A DNA stretch of 17,230 bases from CAYPTY01 sp964413935 (lineage in GTDB: Bacteria; Bacteroidota; Rhodothermia; Balneolales; Balneolaceae). The notes below the pieces were generated by a model that did no database searches, was not told the DNA's origin, and saw only the letters and a program-made list of their open reading frames with translations. The position numbers were made by a program, and so were the translations under genes. How positions within the stretch are numbered: the first letter of the stretch is position 1; each line of letters starts with the position of its first letter. This document shows, piece by piece, positions 8,547 to 15,794 of the stretch. The stretch covers positions 1 to 17,230 of the forward strand of contig CAYPTY010000031.1 of NCBI GenBank assembly GCA_964413935.1, written 5' to 3'.

Positions 8547-9101
8547 TCAGAAATCGCTTACTCCGGGTTCCCCTTTCACCGGGCCCACTATTTCATCGGT
8601 GATCCAGCCCCCGTAAAATCCGCCCGGTTGTGGTCGGGCTTTTTCCCCATCCACATAGCAACCCACTTTAGCCGGATAAAAAGAAATGTAGTTTTTAATG
8701 GCCGAAAAATCTTCAAATGGATCCGGATAAGACCAGCCTGCTGCCTGAATCAATGTTTCACTAATGTGTACAGACCAGTAAGTGCTTTCCCCCTTCCACT
8801 CACAAAATGAAGAGCCGTCATAAGGAACCAGTAAATCGGTGTTTATGTCTTCTGGCGGGATATAAAAAGTGGGGGCGCTGGCTGTTTCCAGGATACGAAT
8901 ACTGTTTGTAGTGTCTGCAATTGTGATATCCCCGTGCCGGATAACGACATGGCGTGTATCAGGCAGGATTGCAGGAGGGCGGGGATAATCCCAGACCGAT
9001 TCCTGCCCCTCAGCAGGTTCAATTGCGAAATCTGGGCGGGAATCACCACGGTTTTTCCACCCATCCCGATGTTTTTTTGCCCAATCCGGAATTTTTGCCA
9101 T
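8547..9101 (-). CDS. DUF427 family protein
   Basis: A 184-residue soluble protein without a signal peptide. The whole length from about residue 50 follows the DUF427 pattern: 'DITIADTTNSIRILET' (58-72), 'PTFYIPPEDI' (77-86), 'CEWKGESTYWSV' (100-111), 'AAGWSYPDP' (120-128), 'FYPAKVGCYVDGE' (141-153), and 'RPQPGGFYGGWITDEIVGP' (156-174). The conserved Cys100, Trp102, Lys103 and Trp109 cluster in the usual core. Databases sometimes label this family nucleotidyltransferase-like, but I know of no firmly established reaction. The first 50 residues ('WAKKHRDGWKNRG') are a charged extension. The ATG at 9101 lies 9 bp after the SpoIIAA-like stop. Its stop is 3 bp before the cyclase start, a spacing that suggests coupled translation. 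Confidence 0.88.
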   Translation of the reverse strand: MAKIPDWAKKHRDGWKNRGDSRPDFAIEPAEGQESVWDYPRPPAILPDTRHVVIRHGDITIADTTNSIRILETASAPTFYIPPEDINTDLLVPYDGSSFCEWKGESTYWSVHISETLIQAAGWSYPDPFEDFSAIKNYISFYPAKVGCYVDGEKARPQPGGFYGGWITDEIVGPVKGEPGVSDF

Positions 9102-9110
9102 AAGTTTTCG

Positions 9111-9504
9111 TCAATAAGGATTATCCAGCCATTCCAGTGCTTTTTCCTCTTCCAAAAACATTCTGATGTTAATACCGCTGTTTAACGACACGGTTTCGGA
9201 AAACGAAGCGGTGTTAAAGTCCATACTTCTTTCTGAAAATACAATAGCATGCCAGGAATCACGTGGAAATACTTGTGGAACCCGCGTATTAATTTCCATG
9301 ATTTGCGATAAGGTGAAGTTAACCTCCGCCTCTCTTATATCGATTAGCAGCTTTTTCAGATTGTGTTTTTTTTTGATAAGCAGCGGCCACATCCTGGGTT
9401 TTATTTGCCGTTTCTGGATTCCAGTCAACCTCAACAGTTATGCGAAGGAGTTCATCCTCCAGTTTATGACTCACTTTGAAATTATGACGGTCGATTAAAA
9501 GCAT
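9111..9504 (-). pseudogene. SpoIIAA-like (STAS/SEC14-type) protein gene, interrupted by a frameshift
   Basis: Two overlapping minus-strand frames fit one gene. The first starts at ATG 9504 ('MLLIDRHNFKVSHKLEDEL', then 'VAAAYQKK'). The second continues after an A9 run (T9 on the plus strand at 9366-9374) with 'HNLKKLLIDIREAEVNF' and ends at 9111 with 'GINIRMFLEEEKALEWL'. Removing one A joins them into 130 residues, about the usual size of SpoIIAA-like proteins. The C-terminal 'N/R-x-F-x-E-E-x-x-A-L-x-W-L' ending is typical of that group. As written, the first frame runs past the A-run into an unrelated tail and stops at 61 residues. It could be a real pseudogene, an expression switch by polymerase slippage, or a homopolymer sequencing error. 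The cytoplasmic role is unknown. It sits between the MFS and DUF427 genes. Confidence 0.65.
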
Positions 9505-9542
9505 TTACTCTCTCAAATTTATTAAAAACAATTGACTAACTA

Positions 9543-10733
9543 TTATAACAAACCCTCTTCGGAATTAAAAAAGTGAATAGAAATCAGCCCAAGTACAGGC
9601 CCGGGAAGCATCAGCAGAAAGAGGTAAGGATTTTGCATCTGCGCCCAAAAATAGTTCACCAGCTGAATGCTCACAATGGTTATAGCAAAACCCATACTGT
9701 TTACAATGGTCAGCCCCGTTGCTTTAAAAGTGGGATCGCAGGATTTGGCGACGAGGGTAGAGAACTGAGGGGAATCAGGTATCACAAAAAAGCCCCACAC
9801 AAAGAGTACAGCCAGAATTAACCAGGCAGGACCGGAAAACAGAAAAGGCAAAAGAAGAGCCGCCGAACCTGAAAGCATAAGTGAAAGCTGTGCTACTTTT
9901 TTGCTGCCCACTTTCAACGACCATTTTCCCAGTAAAGCACAGCTGATTCCTCCGGTACCGATCACCAGAAATGTGAAAAAAGAAACATTTGGTGAATCCA
10001 CATCGCTGCCGGGCAAAGCGCCGCTTGCGGACAGCATCACAGGTACAAAAGCCCAGAAGGTGTACAATTCCCACATGTGCCCGAAATAACCCATTGCCGC
10101 ATAGCGGAAGTTTTTCTTTTGAAAAAGCTTAATCATCATAGATGGACGAAAGGCTTCACTCTTTTGGTGATGAGGGCCATCTATTACCGTAAAGTATAAG
10201 AGTAACCCACCGGCAACTGCCAGAACTGAAGTTCCGCTGATCACACTACGCCAAGGTAAATCCCCGCCCAGCCAGCGAAGTAAATGTGGAAATGCCGTTC
10301 CCAGCACAAGGGCTCCAACCAGATAACCCAATGCTTTCCCCAGTCCTTTCTGATACCAGTCGGAGGCTATTTTCATCCCTACCGGATATATGCCCGCCAG
10401 AAAGAAACCGGTTAGCGTCCTCCCTGCCATCACCAATTGAAAACCATCCGCAAACATAAGCAGCAGGTTTACAGCGGAACCGGCAATTGCACACAGCAGA
10501 AATACCTTAACCGGCGAAAAACGATCAGCAAGACTCAGATAAGCAAATAAGAGAGTGCCCAGTATGAAACCCAGCTGAACCGAAATAGTGATATAGCCTA
10601 CCAGGCTCAGCGACAGATTCAGTTCCCTAATGAGATCACCAACCACCGCGTTGCCTGCAAACCAGAGCGAGGTACCCGCAAATTGGGCCAGTACAATGAC
10701 CGGCAGAACATGGATGGGCACCTTTTCCTGCAT
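9543..10733 (-). CDS. MFS transporter
   Basis: A 396-residue integral membrane protein with about twelve hydrophobic segments, the normal size for a single-domain major facilitator superfamily carrier. A motif-A-like 'YLSLADRFSPVK' follows the second helix. 'AGRTLTGFFLAGIYPVGMK' is typical of helices 4-5, and the polar loop after residue 190 ('DGPHHQKSEAFRP') is the central loop between the two six-helix halves. The N-terminal 'LAQFAGTSLWFAGNAV' suggests helix 1 of a subgroup related to nitrate/cyanate-type carriers. The substrate cannot be read from the sequence. The start at 10733 is 6 bp after the stop of the metzincin gene and the end is 38 bp before the SpoIIAA-like gene, so it probably shares a transcript with both. 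Confidence 0.9.
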   Translation of the reverse strand: MQEKVPIHVLPVIVLAQFAGTSLWFAGNAVVGDLIRELNLSLSLVGYITISVQLGFILGTLLFAYLSLADRFSPVKVFLLCAIAGSAVNLLLMFADGFQLVMAGRTLTGFFLAGIYPVGMKIASDWYQKGLGKALGYLVGALVLGTAFPHLLRWLGGDLPWRSVISGTSVLAVAGGLLLYFTVIDGPHHQKSEAFRPSMMIKLFQKKNFRYAAMGYFGHMWELYTFWAFVPVMLSASGALPGSDVDSPNVSFFTFLVIGTGGISCALLGKWSLKVGSKKVAQLSLMLSGSAALLLPFLFSGPAWLILAVLFVWGFFVIPDSPQFSTLVAKSCDPTFKATGLTIVNSMGFAITIVSIQLVNYFWAQMQNPYLFLLMLPGPVLGLISIHFFNSEEGLL

Positions 10734-10739
10734 GTTCTC

Positions 10740-13430
10740 CTATTTAATCAGTACCATCCGGCGGGTGAGCAACGCGCCGGCTGTCTTCAGGGTGTAAATA
10801 TACACTCCGCTTGCAAAATTACGGGCATTGAAGCGCACGGTGTGCGTACCAGCCGACTGCTGCTCATCTACCAGGGTTGCCACTTTCTGTCCCTGAATGT
10901 TGAAGACTGAAAGCTGCACCTCGGTAGCTTCATTCAGCTGATACTCGATGGTGGTGGATGGATTAAAGGGATTCGGGTAATTCTGGGACAGGCTCAGGGT
11001 TGCCGGAATTTCAGTATCCTCAGAAGAAACGGTTCCATTTACTGTAAAACGAAGGGGCACTTCGATGGAAGGGTTTTCCGGATCATTGGTACGGATGATC
11101 AGATTTCCTGTGTACTCACCGGGTTCCGTATCCATCGATTCAAAATCCAGATTAATGATTTCAGAAGCGGATGCGGGGGTAACGCCGGCCATCTTTGGCA
11201 TCTTAAGCCAGCTGAATGGTGTACTGCCCTGTGATATCCGGATATTATCCACATCGAAATAGGTAGACTGGAAATTCTGACGGTGCAGTATCCACATCTC
11301 ATCAGGGGTATAACCGTTTACATAAGGATTGGAAGTAAGCAGTTGTTCATCAAGATAATAGTGAACGGCCTCATCCTGTGGTGCAAATTCTATGCGCAGT
11401 TGGTGATATACCTCGGGACTTACCACAGCCGGAGTAGAAAAGAATCCCCCATTTCCTTGCTCATCCTGCGTATAGGCAAAGAGGGTGCGGTTTTCACCGA
11501 TCACTATACCACCAGAGGTTGTCCCGTTTTTACTGTCGAAGAAATAGATATCAAAGTTTTCATCATCCACATCAGTACCTGAGATCATGAAGTCCAGTTC
11601 GATGGTATAATTTCCAAAGGGAAGCCGGCCCAGATAGGGGCTTTGAATGTACTGCCCCTCAATATCCCCGTTACCACCCAGTCTGAGATGATTGCTGCCG
11701 TCGGAAGGATTAAACGTATTCAGCGGAACCTCATCGTTTCCGGTTAATCCTCTCCATTCATTCACTGAGGAGAAAAAGGCAAAATTATCGATGGCAGCAT
11801 TTTCAAAAGAAGTTTCGTAAATGATAGTTGAGCCAGCGGAATTTTTATTTTTGGGGCGTGCTGCTATTCCACGGATGGATTCATATCCGAAATTAAAATC
11901 CCGGTTTATGATTTCTGCAACCGGTTCGATGCGGCGGCGCTCTTCATTTTTTTGCTTGCTGATCACCGCATTCACAAAGCGAAAATCTGCCTCCCAATGC
12001 AGTTCGGAAAGGCCGCTGTTCTGAATTTCAAGGGGTACGGTTACCGATTCCCCACTATTCAGTTCCACCTCGATGAGATCCGTTTTGCTACCGGCAACCG
12101 GCGGATCCACTTTTGTCTGACGGTAACTGGCAACGGTTCTTTTCACCTCCCGGATGGAACGAGCGGTATTTGTAGGAGAAAAGCGGCTTGCTGTTCCGGC
12201 CGGTTGACCTTCCCAAATCAGGTCAGGACTGGAAAAAACAGGAGCCTCTTCCAGGCCTGTTTCGGTGTAAGCCATTACGGTCACATACGAAGCCAGACGC
12301 TGCTGATAGCCTACCGAATAGGAAAAAACTCCACCTCGGGCGGGTGCGGCACCCACCTGCTGGGTTCTGGAGTGAAAAGAACCCAGATTATGACCGATTT
12401 CATGCATGAGCGTTAGTCCGGTTGCTACCTGCTGAATGCGGTTCAGGTTAAAGGCATAACGGGGATCACCGGAGGGATCGGTTACCACCCAGCCAATACC
12501 ACCCACATCATCCAGGTCCATGAAACCAGCCACGACATCAGCACCATAGGTATCCCTTAGCTCGTGAACTTCATCCATCTGCCTTTCATCATCCCTTCCT
12601 GTTCCGGGGAAAAAGGTGGGGGATGCGGTGAACAACCGGAGCCGATCCTCTGAAGTCAAATCATCCGTGGTTTCGTCATAATCCATCTTCGCACTATGGA
12701 CCACGCGGAGCGTCACCCCGGTATTGCTATTATCCAGTGCGGTTTGTGAAAGATTCACAGCCTGTGCCAGTACATTCTGAATGAGGCCTAAACCCGATGA
12801 AAACAAAGCCCAGCGCTCAGCGGCATTGGTATAAACCAGTAACAGATCAATGTTGATCTGATCATCCAGAGATTGAAGTACTGGTTCTTCCTGCAGTCCA
12901 AACCCCTTTTTCATTTGCTGATCTTCAGAGATCAGGGAAGTAAACCACTCATCTGCATGGTCATGATCCAGTCCGCATGATAACTCATTCCGTTCTGCCG
13001 GATTACGTTTAAAAAGGATTTGCCGGCCATCCTCCATGGTCAGTTCCTGATCGGGTTGCCCTGGATCAAACAGGATGCCGGACAAACGACCGGAGGCATA
13101 GGTAAAACTGAAAATAGCCCCATTATCTCCTTCCTCACGGGTAATGTATGAAATGGTACCCGGCAGATATCGACTTTTCCGGGTAACCCTGAGTATGCGG
13201 CTATCTTCGGGTGAGGTATGTAGCTCAATGGCATTTCCCTCAGTTATGCGGTCTTCCTCAAAAAGTGCGGTGTTGATGCGCGTGGTATAAACGGTGCTGC
13301 TTTTGGATTTAACATCCGGAGCAATTCCGGTAATCTCATTGAACCGGTAAACCGACTGCGCCTTCGCAGGCATAACGATTGAGCTCAGTAAAAAAATCAG
13401 CAAAGCGATGCTGGTGGAATAGCGTTTCAT
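10740..13430 (-). CDS. Secreted metzincin (reprolysin-like) metallopeptidase with T9SS type A sorting domain
   Basis: An 896-residue exported protease. A signal peptide (1-24, 'PAKAQ') is followed by a propeptide-like region (about 25-185) and a metzincin catalytic domain (about 190-440). That domain has the zinc motif HEIGHNLGSFH (343-353; ligands His343, His347, His353; base Glu344) and a Met-turn at Met386 ('TVMAYTE'). Residues 450-490 and 740-800 look like the two halves of a BACON/Ig-like domain. They flank a jelly-roll-like module (about 535-735). The C-terminal 85 residues (812-896, 'SLSQNYPNPFNPST' to 'RRMVLIK') are a T9SS type A sorting domain, so the protein should be secreted through the type IX system and anchored or released at the surface. 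The MFS gene follows after 6 bp. Confidence 0.93.
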   Translation of the reverse strand: MKRYSTSIALLIFLLSSIVMPAKAQSVYRFNEITGIAPDVKSKSSTVYTTRINTALFEEDRITEGNAIELHTSPEDSRILRVTRKSRYLPGTISYITREEGDNGAIFSFTYASGRLSGILFDPGQPDQELTMEDGRQILFKRNPAERNELSCGLDHDHADEWFTSLISEDQQMKKGFGLQEEPVLQSLDDQINIDLLLVYTNAAERWALFSSGLGLIQNVLAQAVNLSQTALDNSNTGVTLRVVHSAKMDYDETTDDLTSEDRLRLFTASPTFFPGTGRDDERQMDEVHELRDTYGADVVAGFMDLDDVGGIGWVVTDPSGDPRYAFNLNRIQQVATGLTLMHEIGHNLGSFHSRTQQVGAAPARGGVFSYSVGYQQRLASYVTVMAYTETGLEEAPVFSSPDLIWEGQPAGTASRFSPTNTARSIREVKRTVASYRQTKVDPPVAGSKTDLIEVELNSGESVTVPLEIQNSGLSELHWEADFRFVNAVISKQKNEERRRIEPVAEIINRDFNFGYESIRGIAARPKNKNSAGSTIIYETSFENAAIDNFAFFSSVNEWRGLTGNDEVPLNTFNPSDGSNHLRLGGNGDIEGQYIQSPYLGRLPFGNYTIELDFMISGTDVDDENFDIYFFDSKNGTTSGGIVIGENRTLFAYTQDEQGNGGFFSTPAVVSPEVYHQLRIEFAPQDEAVHYYLDEQLLTSNPYVNGYTPDEMWILHRQNFQSTYFDVDNIRISQGSTPFSWLKMPKMAGVTPASASEIINLDFESMDTEPGEYTGNLIIRTNDPENPSIEVPLRFTVNGTVSSEDTEIPATLSLSQNYPNPFNPSTTIEYQLNEATEVQLSVFNIQGQKVATLVDEQQSAGTHTVRFNARNFASGVYIYTLKTAGALLTRRMVLIK

Positions 13431-13472
13431 AGCTTAACAGTCTTGATGATGTTAATGATGTTGATGAATATT

Positions 13473-13493
13473 CGGGCAATGCCCCGTTGCCCG
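13473..13493. other. Hairpin in the intergenic region upstream of the metzincin gene
   Basis: A perfect 7-bp GC-rich inverted repeat (CGGGCAA 13473-13479, TTGCCCG 13487-13493) has a 7-nt loop. It lies between the stop of the carboxypeptidase-regulatory-like gene (13554) and the start of the metzincin gene (13430), 43 bp before the latter. On the minus strand no T-run follows, so it is not a clear intrinsic terminator. It could be a leader structure or operator. The neighbouring ATGATGTTAATGATGTTGATG (13445-13465) is a short imperfect repeat. Confidence 0.35.
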
Positions 13494-13553
13494 GTTGTTA
13501 TGTGTGCTTGTTTTTATTGCTGAGCAGGCTAATAAAAAAAACTTAAAATTGCA

Positions 13554-14714
13554 CTACAGATTCACCCGGTAGTTATTGGGTAAAAGATCTGCTATACGAT
13601 GCGTGTAGCCCCAGTAGCCGTGCAGCATGGCCCGATACTCTCCCGATTCCTTCCCGTTTTTGATGTTAATGATGGCGCGCTCATTTGGAAAGGAAATCCA
13701 AGAAAACTGTTCCCCTGATCCGGTAGCTATGGATCGGCTGCCGCTGAGTTTATAGGACTGAAGCACGTTGGCTTCTGTAGGTTCGCGGTCATAAACCACT
13801 CTGAGATATCGGGATCGGCTGCTGAACAGGGAGATTTCGGTAAGGCTGGAAGTGAAATTATAGACCGAACCCCGGGGCTGATCCACTCGTCGGCCACTGT
13901 TGCTTCCTCCTGCCGGAATTCTGAACTCATCGGCATAGAAAAGTCCGAAGCCTTCTTCCTGCAGGTTATCTGAAATCAGGGCATGAATAAAATGAGTAAA
14001 CGAACCGAGGTAGGCCCGCCTTCTTTCAGCTTCCCAATCTGCAGCCTGCGCTTCATTTTCCGCTTCCATGGCTTCATAAACCGAATAACCGTTGGTGGCT
14101 ACACTTTCACTCAATCCCTGTTTCAGATAGGCGAAGTTTCGGAGGTAAAAAGTAATCCGGTAACCCAACGCCCCGTTTTCGATAATCAAAGGTGCGCGGG
14201 TGGTGGCGATGAGTTTATCCCCGTCGTTTTCGAAGTCGAGGACTTCCGGATTTTCGATGGTGGTTTTTGCAGCATTTCTGGTAATGCCAATAAACTGCTC
14301 TTTGAATACTTCCAGGTTCTGCAGCCATTTTTTGGGCCTTTTTTCCCGGACTACAATTTCCTGCATCTCCTGTTCGTCCACTTCCAGCTCCAGCTGAACA
14401 AAGTCACCAATTTCCTTTAGACGATCGAGATCATAGTTGAATTCCTTATACCCGATCATGGATACAACCAGGGTATGCTGACCGGATGGGATGTTATCTA
14501 GCTTAAAATAGCCCAGTCCGTCACTGTATGTTCCGATGGTGGTCTGGCTCAGAAACACATGGGCACCCGGCAGCGTGGTATTTGTCCCTTTTTCTACAAT
14601 AATACCCTCAATGCTGCGGCTCTGAGCAGTGGCGTCGTTAGCTGCAAGCTGTAAAGCCAGCAGAATCAGACAACCATTTCTTAATAATGATTTGTAATTC
14701 CTGATCGCTAATAT
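13554..14714 (-). CDS. Exported protein with carboxypeptidase-D-regulatory-like domain; start codon uncertain
   Basis: The first conventional start in frame is GTG 14558 (334 residues), but the open frame continues upstream and encodes obvious protein: a signal peptide ('GCLILLALQLAAND-ATAQ') and the first strands of a CarboxypepD_reg-like domain ('IEGIIVEKGT', 'LPGAHVFLS'). GTG 14558 lies inside that domain and would cut it, so the true gene is longer. No ATG, GTG or TTG exists between the upstream stop (14724-14726) and the signal peptide. I set the start at ATA 14714, about 386 residues, for lack of better. Removing one base from the A5 run (T5 at 14721-14725 on plus) would connect to ATG 14736. 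The regulatory domain runs to 'EMQEIVVREKR'. The remaining ~260 residues are an uncharacterised region without a TonB-dependent barrel. The stop lies 123 bp before the metzincin gene. Confidence 0.72.
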   Translation of the reverse strand: MLAIRNYKSLLRNGCLILLALQLAANDATAQSRSIEGIIVEKGTNTTLPGAHVFLSQTTIGTYSDGLGYFKLDNIPSGQHTLVVSMIGYKEFNYDLDRLKEIGDFVQLELEVDEQEMQEIVVREKRPKKWLQNLEVFKEQFIGITRNAAKTTIENPEVLDFENDGDKLIATTRAPLIIENGALGYRITFYLRNFAYLKQGLSESVATNGYSVYEAMEAENEAQAADWEAERRRAYLGSFTHFIHALISDNLQEEGFGLFYADEFRIPAGGSNSGRRVDQPRGSVYNFTSSLTEISLFSSRSRYLRVVYDREPTEANVLQSYKLSGSRSIATGSGEQFSWISFPNERAIINIKNGKESGEYRAMLHGYWGYTHRIADLLPNNYRVNL

Positions 14715-14759
14715 CCTCTGTTTTTAAAATGATCATAAAGTTAAACAGACTACGGAAAG

Positions 14760-15239
14760 ATGAAAAAATCCCTCTTATTGCTTTCGGCACTTTTCCTGAC
14801 CCTCACATTATCCGGAAAAACTACTGCTCAGATTATTGGGGGTAATTCATTGCAGGTTATCGCCCCGGCCAATGAACTGGCCGATGTGTATGATGTGGGC
14901 ATAAGTTTTAACGGCGATCTTGAAATCCCTTCATCAGATAAATTGCGATTTACTATTCAAACTGGGTATCAGAGCTGGTCACCTTCAGAGCTCCCGGACG
15001 GAAGCACACCTGATGAACAAAATACTTTCTTTATCGGTGGGGGTGCCAAATACTTTCTTCTCGGGCCTGTATATGCCGGTGCCGATGCAGGGGTTTATAT
15101 TGGTGATTTTGATGAATTCACCGTGGTCCCGAATGTTGGACTGCGTCTCGGTAAATTCAATATTGAAACCACCCTCAGTCTGGACCCTCCCGTGCAGTAT
15201 CTGGGTTTTGAGCTGGGTTACTTCTGGGCTTCTAATTAA
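14760..15239 (+). CDS. Small outer-membrane beta-barrel-like protein
   Basis: A 159-residue exported protein with a clear signal peptide (1-24, 'KTTAQ'). The rest alternates short amphipathic strands and turns: 'YDVGISFNGDLEI', 'LRFTIQTGYQSW', 'FFIGGGAKYFLLG', 'VYAGADAGVYIG', 'VVPNVGLRLGKFNIETTLSL', 'YLGFELGYFW'. This pattern fits a small outer-membrane barrel of the OmpA-like/porin-family fold. About eight strands would be possible, but the protein is short for it. The ATG at 14760 follows GGAAAG, a reasonable ribosome-binding site. It is divergent from the carboxypeptidase-regulatory-like gene, with under 50 bp between the two coding starts. No terminator hairpin is evident after the stop. 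Function is unknown. Confidence 0.75.
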   Translation: MKKSLLLLSALFLTLTLSGKTTAQIIGGNSLQVIAPANELADVYDVGISFNGDLEIPSSDKLRFTIQTGYQSWSPSELPDGSTPDEQNTFFIGGGAKYFLLGPVYAGADAGVYIGDFDEFTVVPNVGLRLGKFNIETTLSLDPPVQYLGFELGYFWASN

Positions 15240-15305
15240 TTGCATCTTACCAAAAGGTTCCATTTTATTAGGCAAAACAAAAGAGTATAGAATTCAACGG
15301 GTTAA

Positions 15306-15778
15306 CAACAATTACTGCTCACCATTCTTGTGGTGATCATCGTCGGTTTTTCTGTGGTGATTGCCATTCAATTCATGAAATCAGCAAATACGGAGCATCA
15401 CTTCAATCAGGATATGCACCATGCACTGAACATTGACAGTGAGATAATGGCTTCTATGATAAACCTTCCGAGCTTGGTGGTTGCGGGTATGATTTCAGTT
15501 CCAGCTACATCAATTTCAGAAACCTTACCTGTCCCTATGATGTAAAATCAGATACAGAATGCCGAACGATAGGTAAAGCATCGAATGCAGTATGGATTAA
15601 TATCTTTGCAAACGGCGATCATTCTGTTGTTCACATCGCAGAGATCTCCAGGATTTCTAATCCTGAATCAACGGGTTAATGGGATTTCCCTTCCGGCTCA
15701 AAACGGATTTATATGGCATGGAGAATAGACAAAGACGGGGTGCGCATAGAAAAACCAATGGAAATATCGCAATACTGA
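15306..15778 (+). pseudogene. Decayed pilin-like protein gene
   Basis: This 540-bp gap holds a broken gene. From 15306 one frame reads 'QQLLLTILVVIIVGFSVVIA' and continues to 'ALNIDSEIMAS' near 15455. The protein sense then moves to another frame at about 15452 ('YDKPSELGGCGYDFSSSYI' ... 'ISRISNPESTG') and stops at TAA 15677-15679. That same frame stays open after the stop to TGA 15776 ('SGSKRIYMAWRIDKDGVRIE'). One missing base explains the shift. The frame upstream has stops (TAA 15303-15305) and no ATG, so the start is also lost. The hydrophobic N-terminus followed by 'Y-x-x-P-x-x-L-G-G' resembles a family of short pilin-like membrane proteins I recall from Balneolota and relatives; that is recollection, not a search. 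The part after TAA may be C-terminus or an unrelated remnant. Confidence 0.55.
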
Positions 15779-15794
15779 TTTAATGACCTGCTTT

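Noticed and set aside
13445..13465. Short ATGATGTTAATGATGTTGATG repeat
   Set aside because: Too short and imperfect to call a tandem repeat array or CRISPR; there are no spaced repeats in the window.
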